Source: Chloroflexota bacterium
GTDB taxonomy: Bacteria > Chloroflexota > UBA11872
Assembly: GCA_026708035.1 (NCBI GenBank)
Contig: JAPOVQ010000015.1
Location: 40,635-104,634 of the forward strand
Length of the DNA stretch: 64,000 bases
Direction of reading: 5' to 3'
Positions 8,001 through 16,556 of the stretch are shown here, in pieces. The notes beneath the pieces were generated by a model, which was not told the DNA's origin, made no database searches, and worked only from the letters and a program-made list of their open reading frames with translations. A program made the position numbers and the translations under genes. The stretch's first letter is position 1. Every line of letters begins with the position of its first letter.

Positions 8001-9362
8001 ATGAAGCAGGCCGTGCCGCAGACACTTAGGACATCGGCGGGTCGCCGCTGCCTGCGGCGGGTGCGGGCGGTCGCGCTCGGCATGGGGCTGATCGCCGCGG
8101 TGTCGGCATCGGGCGCCGCCGCCCGAGAGCCCGATGTCGACGCGGCCAAGCGCGACTCGCCGGTGGCGATCGCCGTGTCCTCGGGATGGTTCTATCCGGG
8201 ACTCGGTGAGGACGGCACCGGATTCGGCGTGCGCAACTTTGCCGATGGGCCGCGGTTCTTCGACGCCTTCACGCGCTATGGCGGGCTCGACGTGATGGGA
8301 TATCCGACGTCGCGCCCGTGGATCGGTCCGGGCGGGTTCATCTACCAGCTCACCCAGCGCGCCCTGATGCAATGGTCGCCGGACGATGGCAAGGTCCAGC
8401 TGGCAAACGTCTACGAGATCCTGCGCGAGGCCGGACACGACGAGGCGCTCTTTGCGCGCTCGATCCCCCGCACCGAGCCCGACGAGTCCACGACGCTGGC
8501 CGACGCGCGGGCCGTGCGGATGGGCTGGATGACCGACTCAGCGATCACGCAGGCGTTCCTGGCCAATCCCATCGAGGCCGACAGCGTGGATGCCGCCATC
8601 GAGCTCCACGGTTTGCCCATGTCACGTCCGGAGACGTTCGGGCCATTCGTGGTACAGCGCTTCCAGCGGACGGCGCTGCAGCACTGGGTGGAAGCGGTCG
8701 ATGGGGGCCAGCCGGTTGGCACGGTGGTGCTGGTCAATAGCGGCGACCACTACAAGGACCTGGTGCTCGGGGATTCGGCGGTCACGACGCCCCATGCGCA
8801 TGACGACACGCGCATGCTGGATCTGCGCGACGGGGCGGAGGTCTACGTGGACGCGATTCTCGCCTGGACGACGCAGCGGAACTACAACGTCATCGACGAC
8901 GCGCTCGCCGAGGCGCTGCGCCTGTTGGAGGGGGTGCCGTCGGCTACGCCGGGCCTCGTGGCCGCCGCAGAGGTCTCCGCCCCGATCCGCTATCGGTCAC
9001 TCCCAATCGACGTCTACGCGACGTTCAATCCACCGTCGCGAATTGCCGTCAACCGCGACCTCCAGCACGAGCGACTCGAGGCCGTGGCGGCGGTGCTGGC
9101 GCACGAGTTGCAGCATCTGGCGGATTTCCACGATGAGCGGTACGTCCCGTCGGACGCTGCATGTCTCGAGGCGGAAATCCGCGCCGTGATTGCGGAAGCG
9201 AGCGCCTGGAGCTCACTGATGGGCGCCGCCGGGGCGGAAGACCCGCAATCGCCCCTGGAACGGATGGAGAATTCCCGGCTGCAGGCCGTGCAGGCGGGCA
9301 GCGAGACCGTGCGCGCGTTGGTTGAGGATGAGTGGTCCGAGCAGTGCTCCCAGCACCACTGA
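8001..9362 (+). CDS. Secreted protein: LGFP-like module plus HExxH zinc-protease-like domain
   Basis: A 453-residue predicted secreted protein. Residues 1-42 form an Arg-rich, Ala-ending signal peptide. Residues about 65-250 are the repeat module also found in other proteins of this window: YGGLDVMGYPTSRPW, then QLTQRALMQW, LANVYEILREAGHD, ELHGLPMSRPETFGPF and VQRFQRTALQHW. The C-terminal domain contains LAHELQHLADFHDE, with the zinc-binding HELQH at about 368-372 and a downstream Glu (CLEAEIRA) that could be the third ligand. It is therefore a plausible gluzincin-like peptidase. The ATG at 8001 was preferred over in-frame codons farther upstream because it begins the signal peptide and clears the divergent selD start. 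Substrate unknown. Confidence 0.8.
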   Translation: MKQAVPQTLRTSAGRRCLRRVRAVALGMGLIAAVSASGAAAREPDVDAAKRDSPVAIAVSSGWFYPGLGEDGTGFGVRNFADGPRFFDAFTRYGGLDVMGYPTSRPWIGPGGFIYQLTQRALMQWSPDDGKVQLANVYEILREAGHDEALFARSIPRTEPDESTTLADARAVRMGWMTDSAITQAFLANPIEADSVDAAIELHGLPMSRPETFGPFVVQRFQRTALQHWVEAVDGGQPVGTVVLVNSGDHYKDLVLGDSAVTTPHAHDDTRMLDLRDGAEVYVDAILAWTTQRNYNVIDDALAEALRLLEGVPSATPGLVAAAEVSAPIRYRSLPIDVYATFNPPSRIAVNRDLQHERLEAVAAVLAHELQHLADFHDERYVPSDAACLEAEIRAVIAEASAWSSLMGAAGAEDPQSPLERMENSRLQAVQAGSETVRALVEDEWSEQCSQHH

Positions 9363-9564
9363 GCATTGACGGTGCGGGCCGCCGCCGCCTAGCATCGTCC
9401 ATGGCTGCTAGGAACGCCCCGGAGCCCCGCATGCGTTGGGCGTATAGGCGGCCGGCGGTGGACGCCTAGCGAAACGCCGCCGGCTTCGCGTGACCACGTC
9501 GGTGGCACGCCATCCGACGCATGCCGGCGCCAACGCCAGGCGCCTTCCTCAACGAGTTTCATCC

Positions 9565-10803
9565 ATGCCTGCCAATGCCTTTGACGTTCTTGACGCGCGC
9601 GGCCTGATCTCGGCCGCCAGCGACGCCGCCGCGCTGCGCCGCGCCCTCGACGGGCCCCTGACCTTCTACGTGGGGTTCGATCCCACCGCGACAAGCCTGA
9701 CGGCCGGCCACCTGGTGACGCTGATGATGGCGCACCACCTGGAACAGGCAGGCCACCGTCCCATCCTGATTGCGGGCGGCGGCACGGGAATGATCGGCGA
9801 CCCTTCGGACCGGCTGGACACACGGGCGCTGCTCACGCAAGAGGACGTGGCGGCGAACGTGGCGGCGATCCGCGGTCAATTGGAGCGGTTCGTCGATCTC
9901 AGTGAGGGCGACGCCCTGGTGCTCAACAACGCCGATTGGCTGGCCGGGCTGGGCTACCTGGAGTTCCTGCGGGACATCGGGCGCCACTTCAGCGTGAACG
10001 AAATGCTGGCCACCGACACCTATCGCAACCGCCTGGAGGCCGGCGAAAACCTGAACTTCATCGAGCTGAACTACCGCCTGCTGCAGGCCTACGACTTCCT
10101 GCATCTCTACCGCGAATACGGCTGCACGCTGCAAATCGCCGGCAGCGATCAATGGTCCAACATCCTGGCCGGCGTCGACCTTATTCGCCGCGTGGAGCGC
10201 ACGCAGGCCTTCGGGCTGGTGGCCCCGCTGCTGACGACGGCGGAAGGCGAGAAGATGGGGAAGACCGCGGCGGGCGCGGTGTGGCTGGACCCCGACCGCA
10301 CGCCGCCGTTCGAGTTCTACCAACACTGGATCAACCTGGCCGACGCCCTGGTGCCGCAGGCGCTGGGCATGCTGACAACATTGCCCATGTCGGAGGTTGC
10401 CGCGCTGCGCGACCTGCGCGGACCGGATATCCGGCGGGCCAAGCAGGCGCTGGCTCACAACGTGACGGCCACCGTGCACGGTCGCGAGGCGGCGGACGCC
10501 GCGCGCGAAACGGCCCGGTCGCTGTTTGCCGACGCGGCGGGCGACGCCGAGGCCGTGCCCACGACCCTGGTGACCGCGGCCGAACTGGAGGCGGGCATTC
10601 CGATCGTCGACCTGCTGGTGCGCACCGGCCTGGCGCCGTCGCGGGGCGCCGCACGCCGGTTGATCGCGCAGGGCGGGGCGTACATCGGGGAATCGCGCGC
10701 CTCGGACCCGGAGGCCGTCGTGGACCGCTCGCAGGTGCCCGACGACGGCCTGCTGCTGCGCGCCGGACGGAAGCGGTATCACCGCGTCGCCGTGGAACCG
10801 TAG
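9565..10803 (+). CDS. tyrS: Tyrosyl-tRNA synthetase
   Basis: A class I aminoacyl-tRNA synthetase that charges tRNA-Tyr. The Rossmann fold begins FYVGFDPTATSLTAGHL, where the usual HIGH-type motif reads TAGH. GGGTGMIGDPS, the tyrosine pocket LNFIELNYRLLQAYDFLHL, the GSDQWSN loop and GEKMGKT (KMSKS equivalent) all follow in order. A C-terminal S4 RNA-binding domain starts at about residue 345 (IVDLLVRTGLAPSRGAARRLI). Length 412 is typical. The ATG at 9565 fits the family N-terminus; in-frame starts up to 9490 would add 25 low-complexity residues. A GC-rich hairpin (9451-9484) lies upstream, but no T-box consensus is present. Confidence 0.95.
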   Translation: MPANAFDVLDARGLISAASDAAALRRALDGPLTFYVGFDPTATSLTAGHLVTLMMAHHLEQAGHRPILIAGGGTGMIGDPSDRLDTRALLTQEDVAANVAAIRGQLERFVDLSEGDALVLNNADWLAGLGYLEFLRDIGRHFSVNEMLATDTYRNRLEAGENLNFIELNYRLLQAYDFLHLYREYGCTLQIAGSDQWSNILAGVDLIRRVERTQAFGLVAPLLTTAEGEKMGKTAAGAVWLDPDRTPPFEFYQHWINLADALVPQALGMLTTLPMSEVAALRDLRGPDIRRAKQALAHNVTATVHGREAADAARETARSLFADAAGDAEAVPTTLVTAAELEAGIPIVDLLVRTGLAPSRGAARRLIAQGGAYIGESRASDPEAVVDRSQVPDDGLLLRAGRKRYHRVAVEP

Positions 10804-10868
10804 GTGGCCGGGAATCGCCGCAGGCCGCTACCCTCGAAGCTGAAGCAAACGACCGCTGAGGAGGCTGT

Positions 10869-11486
10869 ATGGCATCCCGACGCCAGCCGGACGAGGTAGT
10901 GCCGCCGCGCCGCGTGAAGCTGCGCAAGTCCGCCACCCCGGAGGACATGGCCGACGCGGGACTGCGCCGCGCGGCCGGGCAGACGATGCGCTGCGAGTGG
11001 GCCCAGCGCAACCCGGACTTGACGATCTACCACGACGACTTCTGGGGCGAGCCGCCGGCTGACGACCGCGAATACTTCGAGCGCATGATGCTGGAAGTCT
11101 TCCACGCCGGATTGAGCTGGACGCTGATCTGGAACAAGCGCGAGAGCCTGCACCGGGCGTATGACGCCTTCGAGATCGACGCGGTCGCTTCCTACGGACC
11201 CGCCGAGGTGACGCGCCTGATGAACGACCCCACCGTGGTCCGCAGCGCGAAGAAGATCGACGCGGCCATCGCCAACGCGCGCACGGTGCTCGAGCTCCAG
11301 GCCGAGCACGGCGACCTGGCGTCGTTTCTGCGGCAGCTGCCCGACGACGCCGAGGACAAGATCAAGGTGCTGCGAAAGACCTTCGCCTTCATGGGGCCGG
11401 GCGTGGCGCGCGGCTTCCTGGAAGCCACCGGCCTGATTCCCGTGCCGCACCACCCCTACTGCTACAAGGCGTCCGGTGGCAGCTGA
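10869..11486 (+). CDS. tag: DNA-3-methyladenine glycosylase I
   Basis: A 205-residue base-excision repair enzyme that removes 3-methyladenine from alkylated DNA. The Tag signature is clear: RCEWAQRNPDLTIYHDDFWG, then EVFHAGLSWTLIWNKRESL, KKIDAAIANAR, and the C-terminal HHPYCY. The first Cys, the YHD His and the C-terminal His/Cys form the zinc-snap site seen in E. coli Tag. The N-terminal about 35 residues are a basic extension not found in short homologues. The gene overlaps the upstream end of the following propeller-protein reading frame, and the spacing suggests a short operon with it. The assignment is firm. Confidence 0.92.
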   Translation: MASRRQPDEVVPPRRVKLRKSATPEDMADAGLRRAAGQTMRCEWAQRNPDLTIYHDDFWGEPPADDREYFERMMLEVFHAGLSWTLIWNKRESLHRAYDAFEIDAVASYGPAEVTRLMNDPTVVRSAKKIDAAIANARTVLELQAEHGDLASFLRQLPDDAEDKIKVLRKTFAFMGPGVARGFLEATGLIPVPHHPYCYKASGGS

Positions 11487-11502
11487 TCCGGAGGCGCTGG
11501 CC

Positions 11503-12438
11503 ATGAGGCTGCTCATTGGGACCCGCGAGGGCCTGCGAGACGCCGACGGTGCGCCGCTGGGTCTTGGCGGACGTGCCATCCGCGCGCTGGCCGGACGCCC
11601 CGACGACGCGTGGCTGGTCGTCGACGGGCGCGAGGTCTGGCGACTCAAGGGCGGTCGGATGTCAGTTGCGGCATCCGCGGGGGCGCTGGGCGATCCCGCG
11701 CTGACGTGTGTTTTACCCACGTCCACAAGTGTTCTCGTTGGAACGGAAGGCGCGTTTCTCCGACGGTTTGATGGCTCGACGCGGCTTGGCAACGAGGCGC
11801 TCGCGCCGGTAGCAGGCTTCGACCAGGCCGAGGGCCGCGAACACTGGTTCACGCCGTGGGGCGGTCCGCCGGCGACTCGCTCATTGGCCATCGACGAACA
11901 GGACGCGCTCTACGCCAACGTGCACGTGGGCGGGGTGCTGCGGTCGATCGACGACGGCGAGTCCTGGCAGGCGACGGCTCTGGATATCCGCGCCGACGCG
12001 CACCAGATCATCGCGCCCGCGGGCCACGACGGCCTGCTGCTGGCCGCCACCGCGCGCGGGCTGGCCGTTTCGCGCGACCGGGGCGACTCGTGGGAGCTAG
12101 ACGTCGGCGGTCTGCACGCGACCTACGCCCGGGCCGTGGCCCTCAGCGAGTCCACCATCCTGCTCTCGGTCGCGCGTGGACCCGGCGGCCAGAATGCGGC
12201 CGTGTATCGGCGATCGCTCGACGGCGGCGAGCCCTTCGTGCGCTGCCAGGACGGGTTGCCTGACCAATTCGACGGCAACATCGACACCCATAACCTGGTG
12301 GCCGACGGCCCCTACGCGGCCTTCGCCGGTCCCGACGGGGCGCTCTATGGCTCGGAAGACGGCGGGCGCAGCTGGCAACAGACGCTCAGTGCGCTGCCGA
12401 GGGTGTATGCGCTGTTGATCGGCCCGGGACCTGGATAG
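11503..12438 (+). CDS. BNR/VPS10-type beta-propeller protein
   Basis: A 311-residue protein built from repeated beta-propeller blades with Asp-box-like turns: GVLRSIDDGESWQ, GLAVSRDRGDSWE, AVYRRSLDGGEPF and ALYGSEDGGRSWQ, spaced about 45-50 residues apart. This is the pattern of sialidase/VPS10/YCF48-like propellers and suggests a 6- or 7-bladed fold. No signal peptide is present, so it is probably cytosolic. The ATG at 11503 was chosen because GGAG lies 9 nt upstream; a GTG at 11476 inside tag is the alternative. No catalytic Asp/Glu/Tyr set typical of true sialidases was found, so hydrolase activity should not be assumed. Immediately downstream is a palindromic repeat region. Confidence 0.75.
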   Translation: MRLLIGTREGLRDADGAPLGLGGRAIRALAGRPDDAWLVVDGREVWRLKGGRMSVAASAGALGDPALTCVLPTSTSVLVGTEGAFLRRFDGSTRLGNEALAPVAGFDQAEGREHWFTPWGGPPATRSLAIDEQDALYANVHVGGVLRSIDDGESWQATALDIRADAHQIIAPAGHDGLLLAATARGLAVSRDRGDSWELDVGGLHATYARAVALSESTILLSVARGPGGQNAAVYRRSLDGGEPFVRCQDGLPDQFDGNIDTHNLVADGPYAAFAGPDGALYGSEDGGRSWQQTLSALPRVYALLIGPGPG

Positions 12439-12484
12439 AAGGCGTCCCATACGCGATTGGCCCCACGGCCCACCCCTGGATGCT

Positions 12485-12585
12485 TGGGGACGGGCGGGTC
12501 TGAGACCCGCCCCTACGCCAGGCATTCAGCGCGCCGCCAGGGTCGACCGGACTGGATTCCGGCTTTCGCCGGAATGACGGGGTAG
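12485..12585. repeat. Dispersed two-palindrome intergenic repeat, copy 1 (inverted)
   Basis: The gap after the propeller gene carries a 21-nt palindrome (12492-12512, arms GGGCGGGTCT/AGACCCGCCC) and, 43 nt on, a hairpin with arms ATTCCGGC/GCCGGAAT (12556-12575). The same two palindromes with a related spacer recur near 36.4 and 47.25 kb in the opposite orientation. The unit is therefore a dispersed element of about 100-115 bp confined to intergenic DNA. Confidence 0.8.
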
Positions 12586-12596
12586 GCCTGGTTCTC

Positions 12597-15500
12597 CTAG
12601 CCGCGGAACCGCGTGATGACGGTGGCGGCGGCGGGGAGGGCGTAGCGGCCGCCGGGGCCCAGGTCAGCGGGCGATTGAGGGCGGCCGGCGCGGCGGGCCG
12701 ATACGCCGGCGAAGATGCGCAGCTCGGTGCGCCGTCGCGTGTGCCTGGAAGCGACGTGGGCCATGCCGATCTGGCGACCGCTGGACGCGCGCGTGGCGCT
12801 GGTGACGGTGCCGATCCAGGCGCCGCGTGGATCGGTGACGGGATCGCCCTGCCGCGCCATGGGGGTGCGCTCGTCGGCGATCGAGAAGCGCACGATGGAC
12901 GACTTGCGCTCGGCCTCGCGCCGCACGTAGGGATCGCGCCCGACGAAAAACGGCTTGTAGGCCTTGACGAAGCGGCCGAACCCCGCGTCGCCCGGCGTGA
13001 GGTCCAGCGGCCCGGCAAGCTCGTGTCCGTAGAGCGGGAATCCGGCCTCGGTGCGCGTGGAGTCGCGCGCTCCGAGGCCAACCGGCACGACGCCGTCGTC
13101 CGCCCCTGCCTCGAGGATCGCGTCCCACACGCTCCGCGCCGCGTCCGGGTGCACGAAGATTTCGAAGCCGGTCGCCTCGCCCGTGTAGCCGGTGTGGGAG
13201 ATCTCGACATCGGCGCCAGCGAGCGTAAAGGCGCGGACGTGGTTCATGCGCATGGCGTCCAGCGCGCGCCGCTCCTCGTCCGTGGCGACGATTCGCTGGA
13301 GGACTTGACGCGATTTCGGTCCCTGGAACGCCAGGTCCAGCCGCGCCGCGTCTCCCGCGGCCGGGCTCTTGAGGTCCAAGAGCTCGGCGCGCACCGGCAA
13401 TCGCGCCGCGCCGTCGCCCGCGACGACCTGGTAGGCGCCGTCGTTCACACCCGTCAGCCAGGCCCAAGCCTTCGGCGCGTTGGCCGCGTTGACCACCGCC
13501 ATGAAGCGGTCGCGGGCCAGACGGTAGATGATGAGGTCGTCCAGGCAATCTCCGTTGGCGTCGAGCAGGTAGGTGTAGGCCGCGCGGCCCACGCGAAGGC
13601 GGCTGGCGCTGCCGGTGACGACGAGGTCCAGAAACTCCGCGGCATTCGGCCCTGAGACGGCGAAGACGCCCATGTGCCCCACGTCGAACAGCCCGCCCGA
13701 CTTGCGCACGGCCTCGTGCTCCGCCGCGATGCTCGTGTACCAGACGGGCATGTCCCAGCCGGCGAAGGGGATTAGCTTCTTCGCCTGCTCGGCGTGGAAC
13801 GGGTGCAGGGGCGTGTGGTGCAGCTCCTCGGACTCGGGCTCGCGCCAGTCGAACGGCTGCGGCCCGTCGCTGCCGGCGGCGACCGGGCGCCGGCCCACGA
13901 ACCAGGGGCGGGACGCGTCGTCGGGAGGCGCGTCCGGCGGCGGGCCAGTCACGCCAGGGTTCGCCACAGCGTCGGTCAGCGCCGGTGCATCACCGTCGGC
14001 CACGGTCACCGTGACCGGGCCGCTGAGCTTCCGGCTCGGCTCATTGGGATCGACGATCACGTAGCCGTCGGACGCCGCCTGGAGCCAGTCGGCGAGCGCA
14101 TCGGCGTGGTCGGGATCGACGGCGATCAGGGCGGAAGTTTCGGCAGCCTCCGCGGGTCGGGCCACGATCGCGTTGACTGCATCGCTGCCGGGCGGACCCG
14201 CGAGGGCCACATGACGCGTCTGCCCCGGCTCGAGATCGCGCAGGCGCCGGTTGGCGATCTCGTCCAGAAACGACAGCGCGCGGGCGCCGCGAACGAGCAG
14301 CAGACCTGACCTGCTGGCCGGCGGATCGCTGGGCGGCGCACCCTCGGCGTGCCCACGGCGGGCAAAGTCGAGCACCTCGGCGCGCAACGACCGCATGGCG
14401 TCGTAGGCCATGCGCCCGCGGAAGCGCGGGGTCCTGCGGCCCGTGTAGGTCACGCCGTGCATGGCGCGAAATGCGCGCGCCAGGATGCCGGCCAGCGTCT
14501 TCATGTCGTCGGGGCCGTAGCCGCGCTGGGTCAGCCAGGGCGTGCCCATGCGAATGCCGGTGGGCGCGGCGAAGCCCCGGTCGCCGGGCACCGAGTTGCG
14601 ATTGGCCACTATGCCGAGGGCTTCCAGCATGCGCACGGCCGGCTCGCCGCGCAGATCGCCTTGGGCCCCGACCCGGCGCAGATTCACCACGAACAGGTGC
14701 GTGTCGGTGCCGCCGTAGGCCACGCCGACGCCCTCGGCTTCCAGGGCGTCGACGAGCGCCCTGGCGTTGGCGATGATCTTGTGCTGGGTGCGGTGGAAGG
14801 CCTCGGTGGCCGCCATTTTGAACATCACCGCCATGGCCGCGATCTTGTTGAGGTGCGGGCCGCCCTGCTCGCCGGGAAACACCGAGCGATCGATGGCGCG
14901 CATCAGGTCGCGTCGATGCGACAGGATCACCGCGCCGCGGGGGCCGAACAGCGTCTTGTGCGTCGTGAAGGTCACGACGTCGGCAATGCCCACCGGCGAG
15001 GGATAGGCGCCCGCGACGACGAGCCCGGCCGGATGCGAGATGTCCGCCATCAGCAGCGCGCCCACGTCGTCGGCGATGGCGCGGAAGCGCTCCCAGTCGG
15101 GCGCCCATGGGTACGAGGTATATCCGGCGATGATCAGCCGGGGGCGGGCGGCCTTTGCCCGCGCGGCGATGTCGTCGTAGTCGAGCTGCGCGTCGGGCCC
15201 CGAAATGCGATAGCTGGTCGACTTGAACCGCCGTCCCGAGCGGTTGACGGACGCTCCGTGGCTCAGGTGCCCGCCGTGGGCCAGGGCCAGACCCATGATG
15301 GTGTCTTCGGGGTCGAGCAGGGCTTCCTCGACGGCGTTGTTGGCCGCCGCGCCCGAGAGCGGCTGCACGTTGACCCACAGCCGGTCCGCGGACACACGGT
15401 CGTTGGCAAAGCGGTCGGCACAGCGGCGCTGCGCCAGCGCCTCCACCAGGTTGCTGAACTCATTGCCTTGGTAGTAGCGGCGATCGCCGTAGCGCCGGGT

Positions 15501-15767
15501 GCGGGCGAGCTGCCGGTCGAGGTCCGCCAGCGCTTCCTCCTGGTCGCGGATCATTGCGGCCGCCGCATAGCCCTCGGCGTAGATGCTGGTGAAGGGCGAC
15601 GCCAGCGCGTCCCGCACCGGCTTGGGCGTGAGGCTTTCGGACGGGATCAGGATGAGCTTGTCGCGCTGGCGCGCATGCTCCCGCTCGATGAGGTCGCCCA
15701 CCAGCGGGTCGACGTCGGCCACGGAGCGGTCGAGCGCAAGGTCGGCGTAGGTCCGGTCGAGGGACAT
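12597..15767 (-). CDS. Serine hydroxymethyltransferase - aminomethyltransferase (GcvT) fusion
   Basis: A 1056-residue fusion of two one-carbon enzymes. Residues 1 to about 470 are a full PLP-dependent SHMT (serine + THF to glycine + methylene-THF). It has GNEFSNLVEALA, LSGAAANNAVEEALL, the PLP-binding ADISHPAG and the Schiff-base Lys in TFTTHKTLFGPRG (Lys271). Residues about 650-1056 are a complete GcvT, the T-protein of the glycine cleavage system: IPFAGWDMPVWYTS, GLFDVGHMG, SHTGYTGEATGFEIFVHPD and GLGARDSTRTEAGFPLYGHEL. The region about 485-640 resembles a degenerate folate-binding half-domain (LLVRGARALSFLDEIANRRL). There is no internal stop. Linking the two suggests channelling of methylene-THF in glycine/serine interconversion. 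No gcvH or gcvP is nearby. No glycine riboswitch was seen in the 66-bp upstream gap. Confidence 0.93.
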   Translation of the reverse strand: MSLDRTYADLALDRSVADVDPLVGDLIEREHARQRDKLILIPSESLTPKPVRDALASPFTSIYAEGYAAAAMIRDQEEALADLDRQLARTRRYGDRRYYQGNEFSNLVEALAQRRCADRFANDRVSADRLWVNVQPLSGAAANNAVEEALLDPEDTIMGLALAHGGHLSHGASVNRSGRRFKSTSYRISGPDAQLDYDDIAARAKAARPRLIIAGYTSYPWAPDWERFRAIADDVGALLMADISHPAGLVVAGAYPSPVGIADVVTFTTHKTLFGPRGAVILSHRRDLMRAIDRSVFPGEQGGPHLNKIAAMAVMFKMAATEAFHRTQHKIIANARALVDALEAEGVGVAYGGTDTHLFVVNLRRVGAQGDLRGEPAVRMLEALGIVANRNSVPGDRGFAAPTGIRMGTPWLTQRGYGPDDMKTLAGILARAFRAMHGVTYTGRRTPRFRGRMAYDAMRSLRAEVLDFARRGHAEGAPPSDPPASRSGLLLVRGARALSFLDEIANRRLRDLEPGQTRHVALAGPPGSDAVNAIVARPAEAAETSALIAVDPDHADALADWLQAASDGYVIVDPNEPSRKLSGPVTVTVADGDAPALTDAVANPGVTGPPPDAPPDDASRPWFVGRRPVAAGSDGPQPFDWREPESEELHHTPLHPFHAEQAKKLIPFAGWDMPVWYTSIAAEHEAVRKSGGLFDVGHMGVFAVSGPNAAEFLDLVVTGSASRLRVGRAAYTYLLDANGDCLDDLIIYRLARDRFMAVVNAANAPKAWAWLTGVNDGAYQVVAGDGAARLPVRAELLDLKSPAAGDAARLDLAFQGPKSRQVLQRIVATDEERRALDAMRMNHVRAFTLAGADVEISHTGYTGEATGFEIFVHPDAARSVWDAILEAGADDGVVPVGLGARDSTRTEAGFPLYGHELAGPLDLTPGDAGFGRFVKAYKPFFVGRDPYVRREAERKSSIVRFSIADERTPMARQGDPVTDPRGAWIGTVTSATRASSGRQIGMAHVASRHTRRRTELRIFAGVSARRAGRPQSPADLGPGGRYALPAAATVITRFRG

Positions 15768-15833
15768 CAGGGAATCCTTGAGATCAGCGGCATAAGCGTA
15801 CGGCGGCTTAGCGAGCGCGACGAACGCCGCCGG

Positions 15834-16556
15834 CTATTCGACGACCCGGCGGCCTTCGCGGAGGGCTTTGGACCGAGCCTCCTGCATGGTCATGCGCACG
15901 CGGCCGCCGAAACGCTCATTGAGCCAGGGATCGCCGCGGACGTGATAGCCGCCCTTCTCCCAGAAGCCGGCCTCCTCGTGGTCCATGAACTCCAGGCCGC
16001 GCACCCACTTGGCGCTCTTCCAGAAGTACAGGCTCGGCAGCACCAGTCGCAGGGGTCCGCCGTGCTGTTGCGGCAGCGGGCCGCCGTCGTGGTTGATGGC
16101 AAACAGCACGTCGTCCTGGTCCAACTCGGCCAGGGTGACGTTGGTGGTGTAGCCGGGATCGGCGTGGATCATCACGTAGTCCGCGCCGGGAAGCGGCTTG
16201 ATGCGCTTGAGCACCTCGCGCACGTGCACGCCTTCCCACAGGTTGTCGTAGCGGCTCCAGTGAGTGACGCAGTGGATATCCGAGGTGATCTCGGTGCGCG
16301 GCAGCGAGGTGAACTCGTCCCAGCTCCAACGCGCCTCTTCCTCCACCAGACCGGTCACGCGGAAGTCCCACAGGTTCATGTCGTAGGCGGCAGGCTCCTG
16401 GTAGTGCAGCACGGGCCATTTGGAGGTGAGCGTCTGGCCGGGTGGAAGGCGCGGCTCGCGCAACTCGGGCGGGCGCGGGCTGACGTCGGGCGTGTCCGGC
16501 GCCACGGCGGCGCGGGAGCCAAAGAGCCGGTCGAACATGGTCCGCTCCATGAGCAA
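15834..16556 (-). CDS. Sulfite-oxidase-like molybdopterin oxidoreductase
   Basis: A 240-residue protein of the sulfite oxidase/YedY (MsrP) molybdopterin superfamily. The probable molybdenum-ligating Cys lies in ITSDIHCVTHWSRYDNLWEGV, followed by the cofactor-pocket segment DVLFAINHDGGPLPQQHGGPLRLV and the family signature SAKWVRGLEFMD. The protein is short and has only the Mo-binding domain. It shows no Tat or Sec signal at its N-terminus (MLMERTMFDRLFGSR), unlike periplasmic MsrP, so it is predicted to be cytosolic. No haem or membrane partner gene is adjacent. Substrate unknown; family assignment firm. Confidence 0.88.
   Translation of the reverse strand: MLMERTMFDRLFGSRAAVAPDTPDVSPRPPELREPRLPPGQTLTSKWPVLHYQEPAAYDMNLWDFRVTGLVEEEARWSWDEFTSLPRTEITSDIHCVTHWSRYDNLWEGVHVREVLKRIKPLPGADYVMIHADPGYTTNVTLAELDQDDVLFAINHDGGPLPQQHGGPLRLVLPSLYFWKSAKWVRGLEFMDHEEAGFWEKGGYHVRGDPWLNERFGGRVRMTMQEARSKALREGRRVVE

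Noticed and set aside
9363..9564. Possible T-box leader upstream of tyrS
   Set aside because: A GC-rich hairpin is present, but neither a T-box consensus (GGGTGGNACCGCG-like) nor a specifier-loop arrangement was found.
15768..15833. Glycine riboswitch upstream of the SHMT-GcvT fusion
   Set aside because: The gap to the next gene is only 66 bp, too short for a tandem glycine aptamer, and no conserved core is visible.
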